Origin: Roseibium sp. TrichSKD4
GTDB taxonomy: Bacteria > Pseudomonadota > Alphaproteobacteria > Rhizobiales > Stappiaceae
DNA length: 64,000 bases
Direction of reading: 5' to 3'
Assembly: GCF_000148725.1 (NCBI RefSeq)
Contig: NZ_GL476318.1
Coordinates: 98,201-162,200, forward strand
Positions 55,211 through 64,000 of the stretch are shown here, in pieces (position 1 is the first letter of the stretch; every line of letters starts with the position of its first letter). The notes beneath the pieces are model-generated. The model had not been told where the DNA came from, made no database searches, and worked only from the letters and a program-made list of their open reading frames with translations. The translations under genes were made by a program, and so were the position numbers.

Positions 55211-55643
55211 CCGCATTTTGCCGATCTGATTTCCTTGAAAAACACCCGTTTCCCGAGAAAACGCTCAGCTTCGTCTGGCACGACAGCTGCGCAATTTTCC
55301 GAAGCCTGGTCTTTTGTCGACCAATTCTCCGAAATTGATCCTCCAGCCCTTCGTGTTTGCGGACGCTGCTCCCGCACCTTGACCGAATAATTGCCGCTCC
55401 AACAATCGTGCCCGATCGATAAGCCCGATCAGGCTCGCGAGAGTCACTCTTGTTTTGTCTACCGGTTGGTGCGCGCGACCTCGAGCGGGATGGAAAGCGA
55501 ATGATCTGACCCTAAGTTGCGAGACACACGCACTATAAGAAACCAACAACGAGGGAGCTGAAACGCCGAAATCCCCGCCGGAAATCCGGCGGGGATAGTT
55601 TTGCTCAGGAGTTGTTAGATACTTTGTGTGGTTTTATCTCGCC
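55211..55643. other. Spacer between the LuxR-type gene and the giant protein gene, terminator at right end
   Basis: A minus-strand frame at 55265-55549 reads through most of it but begins at a TTG with no ribosome site and resembles nothing, so I do not accept it. The terminator hairpin at 55571-55596 is the only supported feature. Confidence 0.5.
55571..55596. terminator. GC-rich terminator hairpin between converging genes
   Basis: ATCCCCGCCGG and CCGGCGGGGAT pair perfectly around AAAT. A short T-rich tail follows on the plus side (AGTTTTG) and a weaker one on the minus side (TTTCGGCGTTTC). It lies 47 bases after the stop of the giant leftward gene, and 360 bases after the LuxR-type gene. 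Confidence 0.75.
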
Positions 55644-58600
55644 TTACGGCTGTTGATCATTCGCTCTCCTCCTTTGTTGAGGCGCCTGTTGCGCCACATT
55701 AATGGTGACGGTCCGCCGTTCTTCGCGCGCAGGCCCGTCAGGTGTGTCTCGTCTGGTGATCACGAGAACGATCGTTGCGCTTGGCAAGTCCGCATAGTTT
55801 TCGTTCTGTCGGTACATGAGCTGCCCAAACTCTACGTAGAAAGCGTCGCCTACTGCTCCTTCAACTTCGACGCTGTCGTTCGGTCCGAGCTCCGGTACGG
55901 CTCCCGGAACAACCTGGGTTCCGTTGTTAAAGGCATTGATGGTCCCTTCGAACTGGGTCTCTGTATCGCCAGCTTGGTTGTCATTGTCGGCTGGTTGATA
56001 GTCCCTGATCCTTTGTTGGAAGGCATCGAAGTCCTGCCTGAATTGCTCGTTGTCTTCAGCGTTGACATTGTCGTTCATTGGCTGAGCGAACCGATCCAAA
56101 AAGGCATTCATCTGATCGTTACCTTGAACCGCTGGATGGTCCCGGAATTTCCAGAAAAGTTTCAACCCCTTGGCGAGCGTTTGACCAGCCTGCTCCGTGT
56201 CAGGAAGATTACCCTGGGTGAGCCTCTGAGTGACGTAGTTGTTAAATTCTTTGTATCCACCACTGATTAACCCAGCCAACAGGACCTTCATCTGCAACGC
56301 CAATGTAGCCATCTCATTCCAGCTTCTCTGCGAGTTAAACCCAATGGAGACCACTTCCTTCAGATACTGTATCGCTGTACGCACGACGACTTTGAGATAT
56401 GCCTTGAACTTGAGTGATCCTTCAGCGCTCAAACCACGAGCCCATGCGGAGCTGGATCGTATTCCGTCGACAATCGCATTGACTAAGCCGCTGAGTGCTG
56501 CGAACCCTATTGTTTTAGGAGTTTCCGCCAGAACTTTTGCCGGGCTATCGCCTATCGCAATTGCCGCGAGCGAAACGATAACTGAGAGAGTTCCACCCTT
56601 AACCTGGTTGACAATAGACTTCTTGAAAGCTTCCCAACCTTGCGTGAGGTTGGACTTGGCATCAGCTTTCACACCTTCGATCGCCTTTTTCAGCTTATCC
56701 GCTCTGTTTTGAACCTCAGTTTTGCTGTCGGCCCACGAGAGAGCAACTCCTCGGATTGTACCTACGAAGAATTCGACCAAATAGTTGGCCAGAAGGCTGA
56801 CAGTGCGTTCGTCAACATAGGTATTGCCGGGAACGGCGAGCGATGAAATCACCGCTTGTTGCTGCTCTGGGGTCAAATCGTCCCACATCGCAAAGGTTGC
56901 CGCCAAATCGGTCATTGTCTCTTCATCCAACGAAGCAACTGTGGCAATTACCGTGCGGTCGTCATCACTCATATTCTCCCATTCCTCTGTCAAAGTTGAC
57001 GTTTCCGGAGTTATGGGTGGCGTGCTGCTTTGCAAGGTTTCGTCCAGCAGCTGTGTCGCGTCGGTTTCCATTTGATCCAAATCCAGCGTTTGCGGATCGG
57101 TTGGCTCCGTTGACGGCGTCTCCCTATTGATTCCAAGCGCCTGATCTATCAAGCGTTGTGGAATTTCATCGGTCCGATTTTTGTAGATTGCCTGCAGGAT
57201 GTAGAGAGAAGCAGTTTGTATGGCTGCTCCAGCGCCACCGACGACCAAACTTGCCAAGGCGGATCGTGCGAGATTGGCCGTGGTATGACTACCCCACAGA
57301 TTGTATCGAACCTCTGTTAGCCATCTAGGGTCGAGCCACCCGTATTCCGCCCACCTGTGCATGAACGCCATCGCGCGGTCGTTTGCCGTTACGTCTTCTT
57401 GCGCAGCTTCCTTCAGTTCTTTCACGAGCTTGTCGAATTCTTCAAGCTCCGCACCGCTCAACCCGCTTCTGATCTCTGCGACAATACTGTCGAATTCAGG
57501 ATCGGTCGCGATGTTGTGCATTAGCGTGTGTGCAGAGTCTTGCGCCAACTGGGTTCTCTGACCTACGAATTCAGACCTTCTGCTGCGGCGGGCAAAATAG
57601 TTACCGACAGAGCTCACTGCATTTCGAACAGCTTCCGGTAAAGAAGGTTGTTGATTGCCGGGGTTCTCGGAACGTTGAATGGTTCGCATCTCGCCCGTTT
57701 CAAGGTCAAAGCCTAAGACATCCATTTCGAAGGCTTCGTTGTGCTCACCGCCGTCCTCAGTGGGTGGCGTTGTGGTGGTCGTTGTTGTTGTTGTAGTCGT
57801 GGTGGTGGTTGGTGTCGTTGGACGGTCGCCATCGCCACCGTCGCCGGCACCTCCGCCAGAACCGCCTGCGGCTCCTCCAGGCGCCAGGCCGGGTTGACCG
57901 ACAGCCGACATCTCGCCGGTGTTCGCATCACGTTCATAAACCGCATGGTCTGTACGTTTTCCGTCAGAATCCGTTTGGTAGAAATGCTGCGCTGCCGAGT
58001 TCGGACCGAACCCTGGATAATACTTGTAGTATTTTCCTGATGCTGTTTTGAAGCCCAACAATTCGTTGTTTTCACCGCGCCATTCGGTCGTGCTCTCTTT
58101 CTGGAGTTCGCGCGCCTGCCGTTCGAATTCGGCGAACTCTTCTTCGGTCAGACCATACGGACCAACCAGCTGGTCCTTCAGTGCCTGAATCGCTTCCGGG
58201 TTGCCGCCTTGTTGCAAGTCATGGATTAGATTGACGATCACGGCCTCGTTCCGGAGACGCTGTGCAACAAGCAACTCATCCTGCATGGCGTCGAGTTTCT
58301 GCGGATCCTCGTTCAAGGCGTCGGTAAGTTCGCGCAGACTGAATGAATCGTTGAGTTCTGACGGATCCGGTATCGAGAACGCCCGACCACTTGGGAGCAG
58401 CATGAACGATCGTGCGTTGGTGGTTACGCCTGTCTCATCCCAGTCGCCTGTTGCGGCGTTGTATCGAACGGTAACTTCTGTCCCGTTAGGCAACGTTATC
58501 CGCTGATCCATGCTCGGATCCTTGACCAGTGCCGAGTTGGGGGATTGCGGGTCGGCGACTGCCACGGGTGCCGCATTTGAAAGCACAACGGTCACAGTTT

Positions 58601-61600
58601 GATCGGTCGTACGAACACGGTCACCTTCTCCACTGCTGGCACGAACGGTCACCGACAGGGAGTCGCTCAATTCGTCTACGGAGCCGGTGTATCTGAGCTG
58701 ACCCGTTTTGGGATCAATCTCAAATTTGTCACTGTCCCGCCCATGGACGGAATAGGTGACCGGGTTGTCTTCCTCAGATTCCGCGTCCGAAGCCTGGAAC
58801 GGTGCGCCGACGGTGACGCCTCCAATCGCGGTTTTGGAAATCTCCTGGGCAGAGATCGGGAGCTGGGTCAGCGTACCGGCGGCAAATCTTGGCGCCGTGT
58901 TCCCGAGCGTGACGGTAACGACATGGTCGGTGGTTTTAAGCCGCTCACCTTCGCCGCTGCTGGCTCTGACAGTTACGGAAAGCGACTCCTTCAGATCATC
59001 TTCGGTTCCGATGTAGACCAGCTGCCCGTCAGCCCCGATTTGGAACTTATTGGCGTCGCGGCCGGTGAGTGAATACGTCACCTCGTCATTTTCATCATCC
59101 GTTGCCTGGAACGGTGAGCCGACGTTAACGCCGCCTGAAGGCGAACCTGCAAACTGGGACTCAGTCAGCGCAACTTGTGTCGGCGTGCCCTCTGCGAACC
59201 TTGGTGCGGTGTTCGCAATGGAAACATTTACGACAAAGTCCGTGCTGGCAGCTCGTTCGCCTTCCCCGCTGCTGGCGGTGACGGTGACCGCTAGACCAGC
59301 TTCAAGCTGTTCTAGCGTGCCGATGTATTTCAACTGCCCGGTTGCAGGATCGATCTTGAACTTGTCGCTGTCCGGTCCGCTCACCGAATAGGTGACGGGG
59401 TTGTCTTCTGCGGCTTCTTTGTCCTTTGCGCGGAACGGTGCCCCGACATTGACGCCACCTTCCGGCGCTCGCAGGACGTCACGTGCCGATATTCCAACAT
59501 CGGTTGGCGTGTCGTCGGCGAATTGCGGTGCGGTGTTGCCCAGCGAAACCTTCACAACATGGTCAGTGCTTGTGGCCCTACTGCCTTCGCCGCTGCTTGC
59601 GGTCACGGCAACTGAAAGACCATCCTTGAGCTGTTCTTCCGTGCCGATGTACTTCAACTGCCCGTTGACGATGCTGAACTTGTTCGCATCTGGCCCCTTG
59701 AGCGTGAACGTAACTGTGCCGTCCACGTTTCCGTCTGCATCGGTTGCCTGGAAAGGTTGGCCGATATTGACGTTGCCCTTCCTGATATCGTCCACCGAGA
59801 CGGCGACGGATGAAGGCGGATTTCCGGAAAAGGCTGGAGCTGCGTTGGAGAAGCTCACGGTTACCGGGTGAGAGGCTGTTTGCGGCGCATCATAGCCATC
59901 ATGCTCCGCAACGATCGTTACATGCAGAGTTTTGCCGACATCGTCTTTTGAGCCGATGTAAACCAGCTTGCCGTCCTCGAACGTGAACTTGTCCTTATCC
60001 GGACCGGTCAAGTGGTAACTGACCGGTCCGCTCGCGTAGGATGGTTTGCTCGCCGAGAAACTGCCGTCGATGTCCGTGCTGCCATCGATATCGGCGGGGT
60101 TGATTGAGACGCTGGATGGCGCGCTGCCGAAGTCTGCCGGTGTATTGCCATAGGATTTTCTGACAGCCTCGCGAATTCCGAAGAACAGTCCGGTTCCACC
60201 GCCACCGACGACCACGACACCTCCACCGACGGCCGCCCAAGTTGGTACCTGCGTGCCAAAGATGGTGATCCCGCCAGCGCCACCGGCACCCGCTCCCAGA
60301 CCTTCCAGTCCGGCACCTGCTCCCTCAAACCCTTCAAGAACACTGCTGCTGCCCTGTTCGATCAACGGGATTTCCTCAGCAGCACTTGCGGTGTTGCTGG
60401 CCGAGCTGGCGCGGCTCAAGAGGTTGCTGAAAAAGTCTTTCACGGTGCTACCCGCGCGCATCAAGCCACGCGCAGCGCGAATACCCAGTTTCCCGGCGCC
60501 GCTCCGTGACAACTGTTCCGAATTCACGATGCTTTCGAGCAGCAGCGTTGTTTCTCCTGCAAATTCAACAGGAAGCTCCTGACCGAAGGCGTTCAAGGTA
60601 CCCCGGTCGTTTTCCGTTTTGAGCTGGTTCAACTGACCCTGACTGATCGGTCCACCATTGGCGACGCCGCGCGCAAAGATGGCGCCTTCGTCACCCGGGC
60701 TGTCGTCAGTGCCCAGCAAGGCGTCGAAGTGATGACCGAGTTCCTCCATCAGAACCTTGTTGATCTCATCCGGGTCCTTGAGCTTGCGGCTGATGAAGAT
60801 CTGGCCACCGCCTTCTTTCGTGTAGGCGCCCTGAGTGGTGCTTCCGGCTGCGAAATTCACCGTATGCAAGGCTGCCGGCACAGGCACGTCGCCAGACGCG
60901 ATCCGCTTGATCAGGTCATCAATCTGAGCTGGTTTTGCGTTCGGATAGGCCTGTTGCAGAATCTGCCGCAATTGCTGCGGATTTTCCTTGGCGAGTGTCG
61001 TCAGCGACGAAATCATGGTGTCCCATTGTTTTCGCGCGGTACTCGGCTCCGGTTTTTCTTCTGCGCCGAGTGCTTCAAACGCTTTGGAAGCTTTCGTCGA
61101 CAATTCGTCCTTGATGACTTTGCCATCCGCGCCAAAGAACAGGTTTTCAGTTCCGGTCAGGTTGCCGGTTATGGTCTTGCCTTCGTTTTCAGAAACATGG
61201 CTCCAGGCCGCCTCACGTTTTTTTCCTACATAAAGCGAAACTGTCTGTGTCTGTCCGTTGCGCGGGTTGCGAACGGTAATTTCGTAAACGCCTTCTGGGA
61301 CATCAGACCCTTTGGCTATGATCTGACCGGTGTTCTTGTCGACGGTCAGCTTGCTTTCGTCGCCCTTCGTAACTTCGAATTCCAGTGGTGTTCCGTCGTA
61401 GTTGAACGCGCTGACCTGCCCCAGGACCTGGCCATCGGAGGTGGTATCGCCGGCGCCCAACAGAACCGCCTGCGATCCAATTACGTCCGGCTTCCGGTCC
61501 TCTTGCGGCTTCATTTTGACAAGAACAGTAACGATCTGGAATTGGTCGCCCTGTTTGACGCGGACTTTAAGTTTGAACAGCCCAGGTATGATTGAACCGG

Positions 61601-64000
61601 TTGAGCTAAGTTCGCCGGTCTTCGGGTCGATCGTAAACGCACCGCCATATGTGTCGCTGACAATCTGATAGTCGATCGGACCTGACGCACTGTCTGAAGT
61701 CGACGCCTCAACCTTGCCGATGACGGCTCCACCTGCCTGATCAAAACCTTGACCTGTGAGCAATTGCTGCTTGTCGGTAGAAAGCGTCCGCCCTGAACCA
61801 ACTTCAATGTTGATCGTTCGGGTTACCTTCGTTGTTCCATCAGAGACTTCGACAATGATAGAGTGGCTGCCGGCATCCGATGCCTTGAAGTCTCTCTTCG
61901 CCCTGATCGTGCCATCCGCGCCAATCTCAAAAAGAGGATCAAAGTTGTTGTCTTCGATCGAATAGGTCAGCGTCCTGCCAGTTTCTCCGCGCGCTTCGAG
62001 TTTGAACAGGCTGTCCCCGGCCGCAGCATCGGATTTTGCTTCGAAACTCCGGTCGACAACCACTTCAGGAGCTTCTTCAACATTTTGGACATTGACGGTG
62101 ACCTTGACCTTTTGTGCGTTGAAGCCGTCGGAAACGGTTATTTCAAGAACCCGCTTGCCATCCGGGCTCCGTTCAAAGTCAACGTCGCCAGAGACTTGAA
62201 TATTGCCGTCCTTGTCGATGGAAAATGCGCCATCCAGGTTGCCGCCGGTGATCGCGAATTGCGGCGTTACAGTACCATCGCCGCCGTTCCTTGGTGTCAG
62301 CGTACCAACCCTTGTTCCCGAGGCCGCGTTCTCGGTGACCTGGAAATTGCTGTCGGTGTCGAACAGCGGGCTAGCCTCGTCGCCCAATTTGACCTTCCAG
62401 GCGATCTCACGGCTCGATGTGCCATCACTTACGACGACCACCACGGTCTGATAGCCACCTTCGTAGGCACCGGACCGTTTCTTGGTTATCTCACCCGTTT
62501 TCGGATCGATGGAGAAGTCGTCGCTCGGCGATTTCAGACCGAAAGTAAGTTCGTTGCCATCCAGGCTTTGGGCATCCACGCGGCCCAGCGTCGTGCCTGC
62601 CGGGGCGTCCTTTTTCGCCGATACCACACCGCCGATATTGGAGAAGAGAATGCCTTCGTTCTCGTTATTGACCGCGACGGTAAATGTACCCGTTCTGGTG
62701 TTGCCACCATTCGTGGCCGCCACAACCAGTGTGCGCGACGAGGCCTGTTCAAAATCCAAGCCCTCGGCCGTTACTTCGCCGGTTTGTGGGTCGATTTTGA
62801 ATTTGCCGTCCTCGTTTCCGAAAACGATGCGGTAAGTGTAACCGGCCGTGCCGCCCGAATTTAGAACCTTAGCAGCATCGAAGGAAGCTCCGTAGGTGTT
62901 TTCGTCGACAGAAACGGCGGGGGTGGCCCCTTGGTACTTTACATCGACGTTCCGGCTGACGGTCTGGCCGTCGGCGGTTGTCGCTTCAATGACAAGCTCG
63001 CCGTGATCCCAGGCATTGCCCTCACCGGTGTAGATGAGCTGGCCTTTTTCGTTGACGTGGAAATCGTTTGTGACGGTCAGCGAGCCGTCCGGACCTTTGA
63101 CCTTGATAGTGAAGGTAACGGGCTGGGGCCCAGTTTGCATCGTCACCTGGACGTCGTTGTAATCTTCGTCGCTGCTCTCGGGCGGCAGGTCTTCCCAGTT
63201 GCCTCCCCGATTATGCACCTTGCCTTCCGGGTTCAGCTTGGGATCGTCAAAATAGGCTGCGCCTGTCGGATCAGCGGATTTAAGCTGAGTTCCGTCGGCA
63301 AGGACCGGCACCCATTCGCCGTTCTCGCCTTTGACGAACTTGACTTCCGTATGGTTCTCAACATCCGGGTTTTGGCGGCCGCCATCCGGTATGATAAAGA
63401 ACCCGTACTTGTCGGGATCGAAATTTTCGAGCGCCATTTTTTGGCCGCGGGTCGTGTGCACATTGTTCCAGATAATCTTGCCGTCGACGGGATTGCCGTT
63501 TTCATCCTTGCGGTAGTACCCGTAGCTGCTTTGTTCTTCCGCTTGCTCATTGTGCGTGTTGGTGATCGTGATCTGTTGGCCGGCACCGGTTACCTGAAAA
63601 CCTTCTCCGACGACCCGGCCGCCTCCCGAACTCGCTTCCTGGCCGTTAACGGTCAACTCCTGCGGACCAGACAGACTTGCATCGGATTGCTGTGTTTGCG
63701 GAAGTGTCTCCCGATATCCCAAAACGACTGTGTGGGTAACGGCGCGGGTGCCATCGGGAGAATTCGGATCTGAGATATGAACCTCAATTTTGAGTGTGCC
63801 CATGTCCCAGGGATTGCCGGTGCCGGTGTAAATCAGGCGGCCATGGCGATCGAGCGAAAAGTCGTGCGTAGTGGTCTCGGTGCCATCTGGCGCAACCAAC
63901 TTGAATGAGAAATTCCCAATTCGCCAACCACCATCAAATTCGTTGTGCTCTCCGATGATCAGGTGTCCCTCGCCCGTTCTTTGCTCTCCGGTGTGGACTC
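55644..64000 (-). CDS. Giant multidomain secreted-type protein (at least 2785 residues), 5' end outside window
   Basis: One leftward frame, open from the window edge to its stop at 55644. In order from the N-terminal side: a DUF4114 domain at about 63560-63130 (GFFIIPDGGRQ and SSDEDYNDVQVTM); about eight cadherin/VCBS-like domains to about 61200 (FKIDPQTGEVTAEGLDFEQA, FSIDPKTGEITKK, DGNIQVSGDVDFERS); a peptidase-like segment with VLMEELGHHFDALLG and SPGDEGAIFARG (60700-60750); a Gly-rich hydrophobic stretch (60160-60250); five ~100-residue tandem repeats (58565-60135); a helical region; a poly-Thr linker (57768-57825); and a helical, partly hydrophobic C-terminal part with MSDDDRTVIATVASLD. 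No Cys-rich or RTX type I signal at the C-terminus. Probably surface-exposed or secreted; function unknown. Terminator at 55571-55596. Confidence 0.88.
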   Translation of the reverse strand, partial: VHTGEQRTGEGHLIIGEHNEFDGGWRIGNFSFKLVAPDGTETTTHDFSLDRHGRLIYTGTGNPWDMGTLKIEVHISDPNSPDGTRAVTHTVVLGYRETLPQTQQSDASLSGPQELTVNGQEASSGGGRVVGEGFQVTGAGQQITITNTHNEQAEEQSSYGYYRKDENGNPVDGKIIWNNVHTTRGQKMALENFDPDKYGFFIIPDGGRQNPDVENHTEVKFVKGENGEWVPVLADGTQLKSADPTGAAYFDDPKLNPEGKVHNRGGNWEDLPPESSDEDYNDVQVTMQTGPQPVTFTIKVKGPDGSLTVTNDFHVNEKGQLIYTGEGNAWDHGELVIEATTADGQTVSRNVDVKYQGATPAVSVDENTYGASFDAAKVLNSGGTAGYTYRIVFGNEDGKFKIDPQTGEVTAEGLDFEQASSRTLVVAATNGGNTRTGTFTVAVNNENEGILFSNIGGVVSAKKDAPAGTTLGRVDAQSLDGNELTFGLKSPSDDFSIDPKTGEITKKRSGAYEGGYQTVVVVVSDGTSSREIAWKVKLGDEASPLFDTDSNFQVTENAASGTRVGTLTPRNGGDGTVTPQFAITGGNLDGAFSIDKDGNIQVSGDVDFERSPDGKRVLEITVSDGFNAQKVKVTVNVQNVEEAPEVVVDRSFEAKSDAAAGDSLFKLEARGETGRTLTYSIEDNNFDPLFEIGADGTIRAKRDFKASDAGSHSIIVEVSDGTTKVTRTINIEVGSGRTLSTDKQQLLTGQGFDQAGGAVIGKVEASTSDSASGPIDYQIVSDTYGGAFTIDPKTGELSSTGSIIPGLFKLKVRVKQGDQFQIVTVLVKMKPQEDRKPDVIGSQAVLLGAGDTTSDGQVLGQVSAFNYDGTPLEFEVTKGDESKLTVDKNTGQIIAKGSDVPEGVYEITVRNPRNGQTQTVSLYVGKKREAAWSHVSENEGKTITGNLTGTENLFFGADGKVIKDELSTKASKAFEALGAEEKPEPSTARKQWDTMISSLTTLAKENPQQLRQILQQAYPNAKPAQIDDLIKRIASGDVPVPAALHTVNFAAGSTTQGAYTKEGGGQIFISRKLKDPDEINKVLMEELGHHFDALLGTDDSPGDEGAIFARGVANGGPISQGQLNQLKTENDRGTLNAFGQELPVEFAGETTLLLESIVNSEQLSRSGAGKLGIRAARGLMRAGSTVKDFFSNLLSRASSASNTASAAEEIPLIEQGSSSVLEGFEGAGAGLEGLGAGAGGAGGITIFGTQVPTWAAVGGGVVVVGGGGTGLFFGIREAVRKSYGNTPADFGSAPSSVSINPADIDGSTDIDGSFSASKPSYASGPVSYHLTGPDKDKFTFEDGKLVYIGSKDDVGKTLHVTIVAEHDGYDAPQTASHPVTVSFSNAAPAFSGNPPSSVAVSVDDIRKGNVNIGQPFQATDADGNVDGTVTFTLKGPDANKFSIVNGQLKYIGTEEQLKDGLSVAVTASSGEGSRATSTDHVVKVSLGNTAPQFADDTPTDVGISARDVLRAPEGGVNVGAPFRAKDKEAAEDNPVTYSVSGPDSDKFKIDPATGQLKYIGTLEQLEAGLAVTVTASSGEGERAASTDFVVNVSIANTAPRFAEGTPTQVALTESQFAGSPSGGVNVGSPFQATDDENDEVTYSLTGRDANKFQIGADGQLVYIGTEDDLKESLSVTVRASSGEGERLKTTDHVVTVTLGNTAPRFAAGTLTQLPISAQEISKTAIGGVTVGAPFQASDAESEEDNPVTYSVHGRDSDKFEIDPKTGQLRYTGSVDELSDSLSVTVRASSGEGDRVRTTDQTVTVVLSNAAPVAVADPQSPNSALVKDPSMDQRITLPNGTEVTVRYNAATGDWDETGVTTNARSFMLLPSGRAFSIPDPSELNDSFSLRELTDALNEDPQKLDAMQDELLVAQRLRNEAVIVNLIHDLQQGGNPEAIQALKDQLVGPYGLTEEEFAEFERQARELQKESTTEWRGENNELLGFKTASGKYYKYYPGFGPNSAAQHFYQTDSDGKRTDHAVYERDANTGEMSAVGQPGLAPGGAAGGSGGGAGDGGDGDRPTTPTTTTTTTTTTTTTTPPTEDGGEHNEAFEMDVLGFDLETGEMRTIQRSENPGNQQPSLPEAVRNAVSSVGNYFARRSRRSEFVGQRTQLAQDSAHTLMHNIATDPEFDSIVAEIRSGLSGAELEEFDKLVKELKEAAQEDVTANDRAMAFMHRWAEYGWLDPRWLTEVRYNLWGSHTTANLARSALASLVVGGAGAAIQTASLYILQAIYKNRTDEIPQRLIDQALGINRETPSTEPTDPQTLDLDQMETDATQLLDETLQSSTPPITPETSTLTEEWENMSDDDRTVIATVASLDEETMTDLAATFAMWDDLTPEQQQAVISSLAVPGNTYVDERTVSLLANYLVEFFVGTIRGVALSWADSKTEVQNRADKLKKAIEGVKADAKSNLTQGWEAFKKSIVNQVKGGTLSVIVSLAAIAIGDSPAKVLAETPKTIGFAALSGLVNAIVDGIRSSSAWARGLSAEGSLKFKAYLKVVVRTAIQYLKEVVSIGFNSQRSWNEMATLALQMKVLLAGLISGGYKEFNNYVTQRLTQGNLPDTEQAGQTLAKGLKLFWKFRDHPAVQGNDQMNAFLDRFAQPMNDNVNAEDNEQFRQDFDAFQQRIRDYQPADNDNQAGDTETQFEGTINAFNNGTQVVPGAVPELGPNDSVEVEGAVGDAFYVEFGQLMYRQNENYADLPSATIVLVITRRDTPDGPAREERRTVTINVAQQAPQQRRRANDQQP
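58565..60135 (-). repeat. Five tandem cadherin-like repeats in the giant protein
   Basis: Protein repeats of about 100 residues, each with GPDxxKFxI, GQLxYIGT, LSVTVxASSGEGxR and ending NTAPxF. Repeats two to five are very similar to each other; the first is the most divergent (uses AEHDGYDAPQ in place of ASSGEG). Such recent tandem duplication is typical of adhesins and allows copy-number change. Confidence 0.85.

Noticed and set aside
55265-55549. Small leftward gene of 94 codons
   Set aside because: Starts with TTG, no ribosome site, no recognisable protein features, and lies between a converging gene and a terminator.
58565-60135. CRISPR-like or DNA-level repeat array
   Set aside because: The periodicity of about 300 bases reflects protein-level cadherin-like repeats in one open frame, not short repeats with unique spacers.

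Overview
The window looks like a chromosomal segment of an alphaproteobacterium, most likely a marine Stappiaceae/Rhodobacterales-type organism (Roseibium/Labrenzia-like). This rests on gene content: a HutF+HutG histidine pathway, TRAP and AGCS transporters, an isoquinoline-oxidoreductase-type molybdenum enzyme, and a Rhodobacterales-style MobC/relaxase/ArdA remnant. No rRNA, tRNA or CRISPR array was recognised. The first ~30 kb is ordinary metabolic chromosome. The last ~34 kb is accessory and carries insertion sequences, broken genes and large secreted-type proteins.

Layout. 1-1514 is the 5' part of ettA (minus strand). 2036-4189 is a repeat-rich membrane protein flanked by copies of a two-hairpin intergenic repeat. 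4606-9384 (minus) is a four-gene operon: two FAD-dependent amine/amino-acid oxidases, a GNAT acetyltransferase and an amidase, suggesting breakdown of amines or gamma-glutamyl-amines. 9581-9793 is a small DUF3329-like membrane protein and 9812-11866 an MHYT-GGDEF-EAL cyclic-di-GMP protein. 12198-22870 is a histidine-utilisation locus: hutF-hutC leftward and hutI-hutH-hutG-hutU rightward from a shared promoter region, followed closely by a TakP-like TRAP transporter (dctPQM) that probably imports a pathway-related substrate. 22922-26543 holds a double GNAT, an AGCS sodium/amino-acid symporter with a universal stress protein, and a divergent Lrp/AsnC regulator. 26640-30689 is a tightly coupled operon of two molybdenum-hydroxylase subunits, a PmtA-like methyltransferase and an AraC-type regulator.

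30700-33950 is a decayed mobilisable element: a frameshifted small gene, mobC, a relaxase cut after 37 codons, a complete IS3-family element, and an ardA gene with both an early stop codon and a missing 3' end. The IS lies exactly between the two truncated, converging genes, which implies an IS-mediated deletion. 33946-41928 is a two-component system, whose sensor kinase is frameshifted at a run of ten G, divergent from a ferric/hexose-phosphate type (FbpABC/AfuABC) ABC transporter. 42618-45667 holds two near-identical IS5-family elements in the same orientation, each with its own 6-bp target duplication; one transposase is broken.

45700-64000 is the most unusual part. It encodes a TPR-methyltransferase, a protein with a perfect (Gly-Glu)x60 tract made of 60 identical hexanucleotides, a second methyltransferase, a TPR lipoprotein, a lone SctS/FliQ-family export-apparatus protein, a small RTX-like protein, a proline-rich protein without a Sec signal but with a hydrophobic C-terminal half, a LuxR-type regulator with a degenerate receiver, and a giant protein (at least 2785 residues, 5' end outside the window) with DUF4114, cadherin-like repeats, an EExGHH peptidase-like motif, a poly-Thr linker and a membrane-active C-terminal part. 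My working hypothesis is a type-III-secretion-related accessory island with several candidate secreted proteins. Only the SctS family assignment is strong; the rest is inference from architecture and proximity.
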